Shown here: positions 55,738 to 63,955 of the stretch, piece by piece
Layout: the number at the start of each line of letters is the position of its first letter
How positions within the stretch are numbered: position 1 is the stretch's first letter
From: Affinundibacterium amnicola
GTDB taxonomy: Bacteria > Pseudomonadota > Gammaproteobacteria > Burkholderiales > Burkholderiaceae_D
Assembly: GCF_014284275.1 (NCBI RefSeq)
Contig: NZ_JACOFU010000001.1
Coordinates: forward strand, 248,001 to 312,000
Direction of reading: 5' to 3'
DNA length: 64,000 nt
Position numbers and translations under genes: made by a program
The notes under the pieces: model-generated
Seen by the model: only the letters and a program-made list of their open reading frames with translations
What the model was told of the DNA's origin: nothing
Databases searched by the model: none

Positions 55738-56207
55738 AAATGACAACGACATTTCAACTAACGCGAAATGATTTCCGACAATTAGTGCTGACTGATCTGG
55801 ATGGTGTTGAGCATGTGGATGTGCGCCCGGTGCGCGCATTCCCAATTCAATCGCCGAGTGATGGCATCTCGCTGGTGAAGGAAAATGGTGTTGAAGTCGC
55901 TTGGATCGATCATTTATCGGATTTGCCATCGGCGATTCGTACATTGATAGACGAAGAATTAGAAGGACGGGAATTCATGCCCGAGATTGCCAAGATCGTC
56001 AGCGTCACAAGTTTTGCTACGCCTTGCACTTGGCATGTAAAAACAGATCGTGGTGATACGAATTTTGTCTTAAAAGGCGACGAAGATATTCGTCGAATTG
56101 GTAAAGAATCTCTCTTGATCTCAGATAATCACGGCATTCATTTTTTAATTCGCAATATGTTTGAAATCGATAAACATAGCCGCAAAATTTTGGATAGATT
56201 TCTGTAA
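55734..56207 (+). CDS. DUF1854 family protein (cyanophycin-locus type)
   Basis: A 157-residue soluble protein. TTTFQLTRNDFRQLVLTDLDGVEHVDVRPVRAFPIQSPSDGISLV, given here as short blocks FQLTRND, DGVEHVDV and VRPVRAFPI, and the middle WHVKTDRGDTNF plus RIGKESLLISDNHGIHFLI are the DUF1854 pattern. It is translationally coupled to the ABC exporter by an ATGA overlap, and such pairs are found beside cphA genes. No catalytic residues are obvious; it may be an accessory or regulatory subunit of the exporter. Confidence 0.88.
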   Translation: MKMTTTFQLTRNDFRQLVLTDLDGVEHVDVRPVRAFPIQSPSDGISLVKENGVEVAWIDHLSDLPSAIRTLIDEELEGREFMPEIAKIVSVTSFATPCTWHVKTDRGDTNFVLKGDEDIRRIGKESLLISDNHGIHFLIRNMFEIDKHSRKILDRFL

Positions 56208-56232
56208 ATAGGGAATGCCACTTTGGAGATAG

Positions 56233-56265
56233 GCAGCAGGATCAAATTGTTTTGATCACTGCTGC
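56233..56265. terminator. Hairpin between convergent DUF1854 and GNAT genes
   Basis: GCAGCAGGATCAAA (56233-56246) and TTTGATCACTGCTGC (56251-56265) pair with one bulged base around TTGT. It lacks T tracts but is the only strong structure between the two convergent stops. Confidence 0.55.
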
Positions 56266-56286
56266 TGGTCGATGTCAAAGTTGAGA

Positions 56287-56826
56287 TCAAAGCTGATATT
56301 TGAATAATTTAACAGTGTCACCAGCTTTCAAGTCGATGTTTTCTTGAAATTGAAATCCCAGTTTTTCTAAAAGTTGGGATGATGCTTGGTTATGTAGCGA
56401 GACGATTGCTAATAATTCTGGTAAATGCAAACAATTTTTCGCGTAATTCAGTAACCCCTGATTAGCCTCTAGAGCATAACCCTTGCGACCAAATTCCGGT
56501 AGGTAAGCATAGCCAATATCGATGCCCGGCAACTCGTCACGCTTCACTAAGCCGCACAAACCAATCGCTTGCTGATCGTCTTTGCGTTCGACCAGATACA
56601 AACTAAACCCCATCTTTTCTTGAACATCACGGTGACCTGTCTGGATGGCATTTTCTGCATCAGCGATCGTGCGTATTCCTTTGTCACGAATGTTTTCGAT
56701 AAAGCTAGGTTCATTTACTAGACGAAGGAAAAAACTAGCATCGTCTGCGTTTAAAGTTCTGAGGCTTAAACGTTCAGTTTCAAAAATAATTTCTGTGGCG
56801 AGAGGCGCTTGTGTCATTCGGCTCAA
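56287..56826 (-). CDS. GNAT family N-acetyltransferase (RimJ/RimL-like)
   Basis: A 179-residue acetyltransferase of the Acetyltransf_3 type: IIFETERLSLRTLNADDASFF at the N terminus, GLCGLVKRDELPGIDIGYAYLPEFGRKGYALEA (acetyl-CoA binding loop region) and the C-terminal VSLHNQASSQLLEKLGFQF. These are the RimJ/RimL features, used for N-terminal acetylation of ribosomal proteins or modification of small molecules; the target is unknown. It stands alone between the cyanophycin operon and the chemoreceptor gene. Confidence 0.9.
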   Translation of the reverse strand: MSRMTQAPLATEIIFETERLSLRTLNADDASFFLRLVNEPSFIENIRDKGIRTIADAENAIQTGHRDVQEKMGFSLYLVERKDDQQAIGLCGLVKRDELPGIDIGYAYLPEFGRKGYALEANQGLLNYAKNCLHLPELLAIVSLHNQASSQLLEKLGFQFQENIDLKAGDTVKLFKYQL

Positions 56827-56861
56827 TTTCTCAATTTAATTTCTTAACTTAGTTTCTTGGT

Positions 56862-58460
56862 TTAGGCGCGTAGCGCCAAATGTTTTTGTACTGGCTTAGC
56901 GCCGGCATACTGAGCCGGGTGCAATTTAAACACCGCCACCGCCTGAGATAAGGCTTGTGCTTGTTCTTGCATGCTTTCTGCTGCCGCTGCCGCCTGTTCT
57001 ACCAATGCCGCATTCTGTTGTGTCATTTCATCGATATGGGTAATCGCTAAATTGACTTCTTCAATGCCGGCACTTTGCTCCTGACTCGCAGCGGTAATCT
57101 CAGCCATAATATCTGCCAGAGTTTTGACTGATGAGACAATTTCATCCATGGTGTTACCTGCATCATCAACCAAACGCGAACCATCATCCACTTTGGCAAC
57201 CGAGTCGTTAATTAGTTCCTTAATTTCTTTTGCCGCACCCGCTGAACGTTGCGCCAGACTTCTGACTTCGGAAGCAACTACGGCGAATCCACGGCCTTGT
57301 TCGCCTGCGCGGGCGGCTTCAACCGCAGCATTTAAGGCGAGAATATTGGTTTGAAACGCAATGCCGTCAATCACGCCAATAATATCAACGATTTTCTTTG
57401 AACTATCTTTAATGGAGTTCATGGTGTGCACGACATTGCCTACGACTTCACCACCTTTTCTAGCGACGTCCGAAGCTTTCAAGGCCATAGAGTTTGCTTG
57501 TCTGGCGTTGTCTGCATTTTGCTTAACCGTGGAAGTCAGTTCTTCCATAGACGATGCAGTTTCTTCCAATGAACTTGCTTGAGATTCTGTGCGAGAGGAG
57601 AGATCCGCATTGCCGGCGGCAATTTCACTTGATGCAGTGGCAATGGTTTCGACACTGACATTGACTTGCCGTATCGTCTGAACTAAGTTCTGATTCATGT
57701 GTTCGAGTGCATCTAATAAAATGCCTGTCTCATCTTCAGAATTTTTTTCAAAGTTGGCGGTTAAGTCGCCGTTGCCAACTCGAGTCGCAATATCGATTGC
57801 TTCGTTCAACGGTACGGTGATTGAGCGTGTAATCCAATAGGCAAAAAGAGCGCAAATGGCAGTTGCAATAACACTGCTTAGAATCATCACTTTAATGGAT
57901 GAACTAATGTCATTTTTGACTGCATCATCTTCTTTTTCTAGCTGCTTGCGTTCATAATCGACTAGGGTTTTCATATCGATTGTTGCCTTGTTGAGCGCAG
58001 GGAAGACAATATTATTCATTTGGTTTTCAGCCGCCTCAATATCATCCAACTCAAGTGAGTCAGCCGCTTTCATAAACGCGGCAACAAAGGCGACGCGTGA
58101 TTTTGTTGCCGTTTCAATTAAATTCTTTCGCTCGGCATTGTTGTCTTGCTTTGCCAACTTTTCCAACAATTGTCCTATGGCTTTTTTGTTGGTATCGATT
58201 GCTTGGTAGTGTTCTTTGCGTAGGTTTTGATCTCTGGTTAAAAATAAGGCAGAGACACGTCTACCATTTTCTTGCATTAAACGAGCGACTTCTAAGGAGG
58301 TCTCGACCCCGCTGACGTTTTGTTCAAGCATCAGGGAAGTTTGATTTGCAATTGAATTTAGTCGCGTAGTATTAAAAGTCGCCATGATCAACATGATGAT
58401 CAGCAGCATGCCGAAGCCCATCCATAAACGCGTGCGAATCATGAGTGAATTTAAATGCAT
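56862..58460 (-). CDS. Methyl-accepting chemotaxis protein
   Basis: A 532-residue chemoreceptor. The ATG at 58460 has a good GGGAGG site 8 bases upstream. Helix 1 is at about residues 10-30 ([17 protein letters not shown]), a four-helix-bundle sensor domain spans 35-190, helix 2 is [20 protein letters not shown], and a HAMP domain follows. The signalling hairpin tip [37 protein letters not shown] is intact, with adaptation-region Gln/Glu on both arms. The C terminus LALRA lacks the NWETF-type tether, so it needs other receptors for efficient methylation. The ligand is unknown. Confidence 0.94.
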   Translation of the reverse strand: MHLNSLMIRTRLWMGFGMLLIIMLIMATFNTTRLNSIANQTSLMLEQNVSGVETSLEVARLMQENGRRVSALFLTRDQNLRKEHYQAIDTNKKAIGQLLEKLAKQDNNAERKNLIETATKSRVAFVAAFMKAADSLELDDIEAAENQMNNIVFPALNKATIDMKTLVDYERKQLEKEDDAVKNDISSSIKVMILSSVIATAICALFAYWITRSITVPLNEAIDIATRVGNGDLTANFEKNSEDETGILLDALEHMNQNLVQTIRQVNVSVETIATASSEIAAGNADLSSRTESQASSLEETASSMEELTSTVKQNADNARQANSMALKASDVARKGGEVVGNVVHTMNSIKDSSKKIVDIIGVIDGIAFQTNILALNAAVEAARAGEQGRGFAVVASEVRSLAQRSAGAAKEIKELINDSVAKVDDGSRLVDDAGNTMDEIVSSVKTLADIMAEITAASQEQSAGIEEVNLAITHIDEMTQQNAALVEQAAAAAESMQEQAQALSQAVAVFKLHPAQYAGAKPVQKHLALRA

Positions 58461-58726
58461 TTGAAGCCTCCCAAACTTAGGTAAGAATTGAAAGTATCTG
58501 AAGTTACTACGAAAACTAGAAGACGGAACGCTGCACAGAAGTACCACAGGTGCTAGACACAGATTGATGCATACAATTGATCATACACAGACTTATTTGT
58601 TTCTAAAATCGATTTATTGCATCGCACACTGAAAACCAACAACTGTCACGCGGTAAAATGCGCGTCTACAATCAGTGATCAATTTGCTGATAACCATTGA
58701 CTAACTTTTATTGAATTGCATTAAAT

Positions 58727-59716
58727 ATGAAATTAGCTACGTTGAAAGATGGAAGCCGTGACGGCCAGTTGATGGTGGTCTCTCGTGATTTAAAAACTGC
58801 CCAAATTGCCGATGGTATTGCCGCGACTATGCAGCATGCTTTGGATGACTGGAATTTTATTGCCCCGCAATTGAATGAAGTCTATGAACGCTTGAACGCA
58901 GGCCGAGGTATCAATAGTTTTGATTTTAATCCGCAAAATTGTATGGCACCTTTGCCGCGTGCTTTTCAGTGGGCAGATGGTTCTTCTTATGTCAATCATG
59001 TTGAACTTGTGAGAAAAGCACGAAATGCCGAGATGCCAGAGAGTTTTTGGCATGATCCTTTGATGTATCAAGGTGGCAGTGATGATTTTATCGGGCCTAT
59101 GGATGACATCCAATTGCTGTCCGAAGAATGGGGCATTGATTTCGAAAGTGAAGTCGCGGTGATCACTGGCGATGTGCCGATGGGAGTCAAGGTGCAACAT
59201 GCAGGCGAGCACATTCGATTACTGATGTTGGTGAACGATGTGTCGTTGCGGAATTTAATTCCTGCGGAGCTGGCAAAAGGTTTCGGATTCTTTCAGTCTA
59301 AACCAGCGTCGAGTTTTTCACCCGTTGCGGTGACGCCGGATGAATTGGGCGAGGCATGGAAAGATGGCAAAGTGCATTTAGCTTTACGTTCCACTTGGAA
59401 CGATACTTTGGTTGGGCAGCCAAATGCTGGTGTGGATATGGTGTTTTCTTTTCCGCAGTTGATTACGCATTTATGTAAGACACGCAATGCGCGCGCTGGC
59501 ACGATTATCGGCTCAGGTACCGTTTCCAACAAAGATCCGAAAAAAGGCTATAGCTGCATTGCTGAGAAGCGGGCCTTAGAGATGATTGCTGATGGTGCCG
59601 CAACCACAGAGTTTATGAAATTTGGCGACAAGATTCGAATTGAAATGTTGGATAAGAATGCGAAGTCGATTTTCGGCGCGATTGAACAAAGCGTGGTTGA
59701 GTACGTCAAAAACTGA
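58727..59716 (+). CDS. Fumarylacetoacetate hydrolase family protein
   Basis: A 329-residue FAH-family enzyme. The metal-binding acid residues are expected in DFESEVAVITGDVPMG (Glu-x-Glu pattern) and in VNDVSLRNLIP (Asp); the family glycine region is GTIIGSGTVSNKD. The N-terminal part (MKLATLKDGSRDGQLMVVSRD) matches the group close to true fumarylacetoacetase used in tyrosine breakdown, which splits fumarylacetoacetate to fumarate and acetoacetate, but hydrolases and decarboxylases of other pathways share the fold. No maiA or hmgA gene is nearby. Confidence 0.9.
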   Translation: MKLATLKDGSRDGQLMVVSRDLKTAQIADGIAATMQHALDDWNFIAPQLNEVYERLNAGRGINSFDFNPQNCMAPLPRAFQWADGSSYVNHVELVRKARNAEMPESFWHDPLMYQGGSDDFIGPMDDIQLLSEEWGIDFESEVAVITGDVPMGVKVQHAGEHIRLLMLVNDVSLRNLIPAELAKGFGFFQSKPASSFSPVAVTPDELGEAWKDGKVHLALRSTWNDTLVGQPNAGVDMVFSFPQLITHLCKTRNARAGTIIGSGTVSNKDPKKGYSCIAEKRALEMIADGAATTEFMKFGDKIRIEMLDKNAKSIFGAIEQSVVEYVKN

Positions 59717-59767
59717 AGATTCGCGGTTTTTAGCTGGGATTTGGGAATTTTTCTAGAAATTCATTCC

Positions 59768-59796
59768 TTGAGTCTATATACTGTTCAAGTTATATA
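59768..59796 (+). promoter_or_regulatory. Predicted promoter of the cysB-type gene
   Basis: TTGAGT (59768-59773) and TATATA (59791-59796) with a 17-base spacer, 106 bases before the ATG. An inverted repeat CTTGA / TCAAG overlaps the -35, a possible autoregulatory site. Confidence 0.4.
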
Positions 59797-59901
59797 AACT
59801 GAGTAAAGTTAATATTTATCATATAAAGAAAAATGTCTTTATGTCCGATAACTAGCGATTAACCATCGATAACAACTTTACTCTGACTCAAGGATGCCTG
59901 C

Positions 59902-60843
59902 ATGAATCTTCATCAATTGCGTTTCGTTCGCGAAGCGGTCAGACAAAACTTCAATCTAACTGAAGCTGCTAAAGCGCTATTTACTTCGCAGCCTGGTGTT
60001 TCCAAGGCGATTATCGAGTTGGAAGAAGAATTAGGCGTGGATATTTTTGCCCGCCACGGCAAACGTATCCGTGGTTTGACCGAGCCCGGTCGTGCGGTAT
60101 TGAAATCGGTAGAAATGATCATGCAAGAGATCGATGGCTTAAAGCGCATCGGTAAAGAATTTGCTGCGCAAGACAGCGGTAGTTTTACGATCGCCACCAC
60201 GCATACACAAGCGCGTTATGCCTTGCCAAAGCTGGTGCAAGCCTTTATGCAGAAATATCCTAAAGTGCGCTTGTCCTTGCTACAAGGTAGCCCAAAACAA
60301 ATCGCCGAAATGGTCATGCGTGATCAAGCGGATATCGCGATTGCGACGGAGGCAATCACCAGCGTTGACGGTCTGGTTTCTATGCCTTGCTACCAATGGG
60401 AACATGTGGTGGTGGTGACGCCCGATCATCCTTTGATGAAATTGAAATCGATTACGCTAGAAGATATCGCCAAGTATCCTTTGATTACTTATGACGCCGC
60501 ATTTGCAGGGCGCAGTAAGATTGATCACGCTTTCGAAGTGCGTCATTTAAAGCCAGACGTTCTGTTAGAGGCGATTGATGCTGATGTGATTAAGACCTAT
60601 GTTGAGCTTGGTATGGGTGTGGGCATCATCGCTGGTATGGCTTTTGATGCAGAGCGCGACCAAAATTTGCGAACCATTCCAGTTGGTCATCTGTTTGGAA
60701 TGAATGTATCGCGTGTCGCCGTGCGGCAGGGTGCTTATCTGCGCACTTACATGTACACATTTATCGAGATGTTATCACCGACCATGAATCGTAAATTGAT
60801 CGATCAGGTGATGCAAGGCGGTAAAGATAGTTACGATCTTTAA
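59902..60843 (+). CDS. cysB: LysR-type regulator CysB
   Basis: A 313-residue LysR regulator. The helix-turn-helix MNLHQLRFVREAVRQNFNLTEAA, SQPGVSKAIIELEEELG and the motif IFARHGKRIRGLTEPG are the CysB/Cbl form. The effector domain begins FTIATTHTQARYALPKLV, with the Thr residues that bind sulfate or N-acetylserine in CysB. Known CysB activates cysteine synthesis and sulfate import genes. None of these genes lie in this window. Cbl or an alkanesulfonate-type relative cannot be excluded, but CysB is the most likely. Confidence 0.9.
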   Translation: MNLHQLRFVREAVRQNFNLTEAAKALFTSQPGVSKAIIELEEELGVDIFARHGKRIRGLTEPGRAVLKSVEMIMQEIDGLKRIGKEFAAQDSGSFTIATTHTQARYALPKLVQAFMQKYPKVRLSLLQGSPKQIAEMVMRDQADIAIATEAITSVDGLVSMPCYQWEHVVVVTPDHPLMKLKSITLEDIAKYPLITYDAAFAGRSKIDHAFEVRHLKPDVLLEAIDADVIKTYVELGMGVGIIAGMAFDAERDQNLRTIPVGHLFGMNVSRVAVRQGAYLRTYMYTFIEMLSPTMNRKLIDQVMQGGKDSYDL

Positions 60844-60929
60844 TGCATCGTCAAATCTCGTCTTACCAATAATAATCATAAGCATCTGTTACAAACAGTT
60901 TTGAATAATTTTTACCCCGAAAGAATGAA

Positions 60930-61583
60930 ATGAAGCGTGAAGCACTAGCCGATTATTATGCGCAATGCGCTGAGAGCTTTGATGAGAAATATCAAGAACC
61001 CGATTTAGAAGAAGATGCGTATGCTGCTGCTGAGCATATTGCGGAAGCGTTGGCTGATCGTGATGTCTTGGAACTTGGTTGCGGTTCTGGTTTTTGGACG
61101 CAACATATTGCCGAATCAGCCAAATCCGTATTGGCGACGGATATCAATGAAGTGATGCTGGATCTGGCACAAGATCATGATTATCCAGAAGATAAAGTGC
61201 AGTTCGCGATCGCCGATTGGCATGATCTACAGTTGCCAGCCGACCGCAAATTTAACGCCTGTTTTGCGGCTGGAATGTGGTCGCATGTCCGACGTGATGA
61301 ATACGACTCTGCCTTTAAAAATATTCGAAAAGCGATAGGCTCTGGTGGCTTGGTTGTCTTGATTGACGACAATGTCATCGAGGACTTTACACGACCAACG
61401 GCTCGCACCGATAGCGATGGTAATACCTATCAAATCCGTGAATTGCCGGATGGTACTCGCGTCGAGGTAATTAAAAACTTCCCGACAGATAGTTATTTGA
61501 AAAAGAAATTTGCGACGATTGCACGCGATATTCGTGTCAGTCGTAATGAATTTTTCTGGATGTTGACCTGTGTATTGAAATAA
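60930..61583 (+). CDS. Class I SAM-dependent methyltransferase
   Basis: A 217-residue methyltransferase: motif I VLELGCGSGFWTQHIA at about residues 46-61, acidic motif II LATDINEVMLDLA, motif III FAIADWHDLQLP and post-motif FAAGMWSHVRRDEYDS. No family-specific region tells the substrate. It is followed closely by an SCP2 gene (13 bases) and then a ferredoxin gene, a compact cluster that probably works together. Confidence 0.88.
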   Translation: MKREALADYYAQCAESFDEKYQEPDLEEDAYAAAEHIAEALADRDVLELGCGSGFWTQHIAESAKSVLATDINEVMLDLAQDHDYPEDKVQFAIADWHDLQLPADRKFNACFAAGMWSHVRRDEYDSAFKNIRKAIGSGGLVVLIDDNVIEDFTRPTARTDSDGNTYQIRELPDGTRVEVIKNFPTDSYLKKKFATIARDIRVSRNEFFWMLTCVLK

Positions 61584-61596
61584 GGATAGTTGAGAA

Positions 61597-61893
61597 ATGA
61601 CGCTGCAAATCTGTACAGAAAAGATTCGACACAAATTAGGTCAAGATAGTAGTTTGCATGCACGCCTCAAATTTGATTGCGGTGATGATGGTGTGATATT
61701 CGTTGATGCGGTGGCAAATCCGCATGTGGTGGATAATCAGAATCAAGATGCCGATTGCACCGTCAGTTTATCGCTAGCTGATTTAGTCGCTTTACTAGCA
61801 GGTGAGTTAAATCCTGTGAATGGATTTATGAGTGGCAAGCTCAAAGTCGCAGGCGATATGAGTATCGCAATGCGTTTGCAAAAAGTTGTTTGA
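61597..61893 (+). CDS. SCP2 sterol-binding domain protein
   Basis: A 98-residue protein that is one SCP2 domain: KFDCGDDGVIFVDAVANPHVV, DADCTVSLSLADLVALLAGELNPVNGFMSGKLKVAGDMSIAMRLQ, quoted here by the blocks SLADLVALLAGELNP and GKLKVAGDMSIAMRL. SCP2 folds carry lipids or hydrophobic quinol precursors. Lying between a methyltransferase and a ferredoxin gene, it could hold the hydrophobic substrate of a redox/methylation pathway; this is inference. Confidence 0.88.
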   Translation: MTLQICTEKIRHKLGQDSSLHARLKFDCGDDGVIFVDAVANPHVVDNQNQDADCTVSLSLADLVALLAGELNPVNGFMSGKLKVAGDMSIAMRLQKVV

Positions 61894-61916
61894 AACCTTC
61901 GCGACATACAGTGAGT

Positions 61917-62228
61917 ATGCAAATTCAACCGATACAAGAAATTCAGTCATTCACAATACGCTTGCCACAATACGATAAAGCGTTTTTGTGTGCCGCTGAA
62001 GAAAGCGTGCTGGATGCGGCTTTAAAGCAAGGCTTGATGTTGGCTAATTCTTGTAGGAATGGGACTTGTCGTACTTGTCTTTGTCGCTTGCAAAGCGGTC
62101 AAATTGCGTATCAGATCGAATGGCCGGGCTTAAGTTTTGATGAGAAGATAGAAGGCTATATTTTGCCTTGCGTTGCTAAGCCTTTGAGTGACCTTGTATT
62201 GCTTGATTGGGTCTCGAGTCAGGTATGA
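61917..62228 (+). CDS. Plant-type [2Fe-2S] ferredoxin
   Basis: A 103-residue ferredoxin with ligands in LANSCRNGTCRTCLCRL (CxxxxCxxC) and the fourth cysteine in YILPCVAKP. The fold start FTIRLPQYDKAFLC and the spacing are normal for this class. The ATG at 61917 is taken; a GTG at 61911 is possible, and a TTG at 61890 would overlap the SCP2 stop. It is the last gene of the methyltransferase-SCP2-ferredoxin cluster, with a strong terminator after it. Confidence 0.9.
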   Translation: MQIQPIQEIQSFTIRLPQYDKAFLCAAEESVLDAALKQGLMLANSCRNGTCRTCLCRLQSGQIAYQIEWPGLSFDEKIEGYILPCVAKPLSDLVLLDWVSSQV

Positions 62229-62261
62229 ATCTATAAGGCATGAATCTATAGCTCAAAAAAA

Positions 62262-62298
62262 GAAAACCGATAGCCTTGAAAAGCCTATCGGTTTTTTT
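62262..62298. terminator. Bidirectional terminator
   Basis: AAAACCGATAG and CTATCGGTTTTTTT pair around a 10-base loop, with A's to the left. It lies between the convergent ferredoxin and CapA-family genes. Confidence 0.88.
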
Positions 62299-62300
62299 GC

Positions 62301-63311
62301 TTATTGCCCTTGTGTGTTTTTACATGAAGCCTTCAGCCCCGTCTGCTTATTCCAACAAGCGCTATCAGTATCCGACAGTGGGCTAGGAATTCCTTCGGGA
62401 TTAATTTTCGCGATACGGGTATCCCAAGCTTTGACACCATCTTGATCAACATGCAGTCGCACTGCCCAGCCTAAGGTTTGCGCTTCATTATCCAAAGCAT
62501 CCATCATGAAATTGCCGATACTGTAAATGATAGGTTTGCCTTTGTAAGTCTCGGTATCTTGGATCACATGTGGATGACCGCCGATCACTGCATCAGCACC
62601 GGCGTCAATCATGATGCGTGCTAGCTTGCGCTGACGTTGGTTGGCTATCATTTCGTTTTCCCAGCCCCAATGCATGAAAGGAATCACGATATCTGCTTTA
62701 TAGTGTTGACGTGCGATTTTAATGTCGGCAACGACTTGCTCATCTTCACTCCAGGCGACACCTGCTTTATTGATGTTGGCTTCAAAACTGCGTGGCATGA
62801 ATTCATCGTAACCAAGTAGGGCGATGCGCAATCCATTCTTTTCGATGATATGTGGGCGATGTGCTTCACTGAGATTATTGCCGCCACCAAAGTGCGCCAT
62901 CTTTTGTTCTTTGAGTAGTGTCAACATTTCGCTAAAGGCTTCGGGGCCGTAATCACCAGAATGATTGTTCGCCAGTGAGATTGCATCGAAATGTTTTTTC
63001 AGTAAAGGAATGACGCGTGGGTGCGCGCGGAAGGTGAAATTTTTCTCCGTCGCTTTGCCAGTGGTGGCAATAACGCACTCTAAGTTGCCAATTCGGATAT
63101 CGGCACTACTCAGTATTTTTTCGAATGCAGCGAACGGGTCTTGTCCGCGTTCGATTGCTTTACCTGGCAAATCGTCTAAAACCATGTCGCCAACAAATAA
63201 GATGCTGACTTGTTTAGATTGCGGTGCTGCGGTTTTTTGTAATTGTGCGAAGGCGGTAGTGAGGAAGCAGCAAAGCACAATGCTGATCATACTTTTTAGG
63301 ACGTTCTTCAT
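62301..63311 (-). CDS. CapA-family (PGA_cap) metallophosphatase-like exported protein
   Basis: A 336-residue exported protein from the ATG at 63311, with signal peptide MKNVLKSMISIVLCCFLTTA ending at about AFA. The metallophosphatase-type metal residues are in ILFVGDMVLDD, RIGNLECVIA, ISLANNHSGDYG, and IGGHPHVIQDTE. This is the CapA family, some of which make or attach poly-gamma-glutamate; most are unassigned. CapBC genes are absent, so capsule synthesis is unlikely. Its start overlaps the stop of the upstream gene as ATGA, so both are made together. Confidence 0.88.
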   Translation of the reverse strand: MKNVLKSMISIVLCCFLTTAFAQLQKTAAPQSKQVSILFVGDMVLDDLPGKAIERGQDPFAAFEKILSSADIRIGNLECVIATTGKATEKNFTFRAHPRVIPLLKKHFDAISLANNHSGDYGPEAFSEMLTLLKEQKMAHFGGGNNLSEAHRPHIIEKNGLRIALLGYDEFMPRSFEANINKAGVAWSEDEQVVADIKIARQHYKADIVIPFMHWGWENEMIANQRQRKLARIMIDAGADAVIGGHPHVIQDTETYKGKPIIYSIGNFMMDALDNEAQTLGWAVRLHVDQDGVKAWDTRIAKINPEGIPSPLSDTDSACWNKQTGLKASCKNTQGQ

Positions 63312-63751
63312 TTGTGATTCCATCCTAAGAAACATTGATACTGCAATTCCCGTTCAACTTCGCCTGCATATAAGTGATTGAATGGCGTTAGGGCTTTCAT
63401 ACTTTTGCTTACTTGAATAGGTTTTAGATAGGTAGCTTGATGAATGGGAAAGTCGAGTTCGCGACCTTGCAAGTAGGCATAGAGTTTGATGTACGCAATT
63501 TTTTTATTCGCGCCTACCATTACGGCTTTGAAACTGAAACGACCACCAATGTCGTGCATAGGCGCTAGATAGGGATCTTTAATGAACTCGGTATTAATTG
63601 TATGTGTGGTTCCAGCGTAGCTCACTTTGCAGCGTAGTAGCGGTGTCTCATTTGCGTTTGCGATACCGCTGTTGAAGGTCAAACTGAAAAGTAACACCAA
63701 GAATGGAATAATATTAGTTACCTTGTTCCAAGGTTTCTGAAGAGTCTGCAT
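63308..63751 (-). CDS. Exported protein of unknown function
   Basis: A 147-residue protein with an N-terminal signal peptide (NIIPFLVLLFSLTFNSGIANA, cleaved before NET) and two cysteines in the mature part (LLRCKVSYAG and LQYQCFLGW) that could form a disulphide. The rest is strand-rich: HTINTEFIKDPYLAP, RFSFKAVMVGANKKIAYIKLYAYLQG. I do not recognise the family. It is coupled to the CapA-family gene by a four-base overlap, which suggests a shared periplasmic role. Confidence 0.75.
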   Translation of the reverse strand: MQTLQKPWNKVTNIIPFLVLLFSLTFNSGIANANETPLLRCKVSYAGTTHTINTEFIKDPYLAPMHDIGGRFSFKAVMVGANKKIAYIKLYAYLQGRELDFPIHQATYLKPIQVSKSMKALTPFNHLYAGEVERELQYQCFLGWNHK

Positions 63752-63925
63752 GTTGATCAGTGAAGTGTACGAAGTCGCTAGTGTAGTGTTGAGGAGGTAA
63801 AAAAACTAGCGCCAAGATGTGGACCGTGAAAATGAGAGCGTGTTTTGAAGAAAATTTGAATTCTTCACTAAGAAATAGGCAAAAAGGCTTAAAACACCAC
63901 GAAATTTCCTGCTTTCAATTTAAAA

Positions 63926-63955
63926 TTGTCTTTCCTCAGAAATTATGCGTATAAT
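63926..63955 (+). promoter_or_regulatory. Strong predicted promoter reading out of the window
   Basis: TTGTCT (63926-63931) and a perfect TATAAT (63950-63955) with an 18-base spacer on the plus strand. The transcript would begin near 63963; its gene lies past the window edge. The rest of 63752-64000 shows no ORF. Confidence 0.5.
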
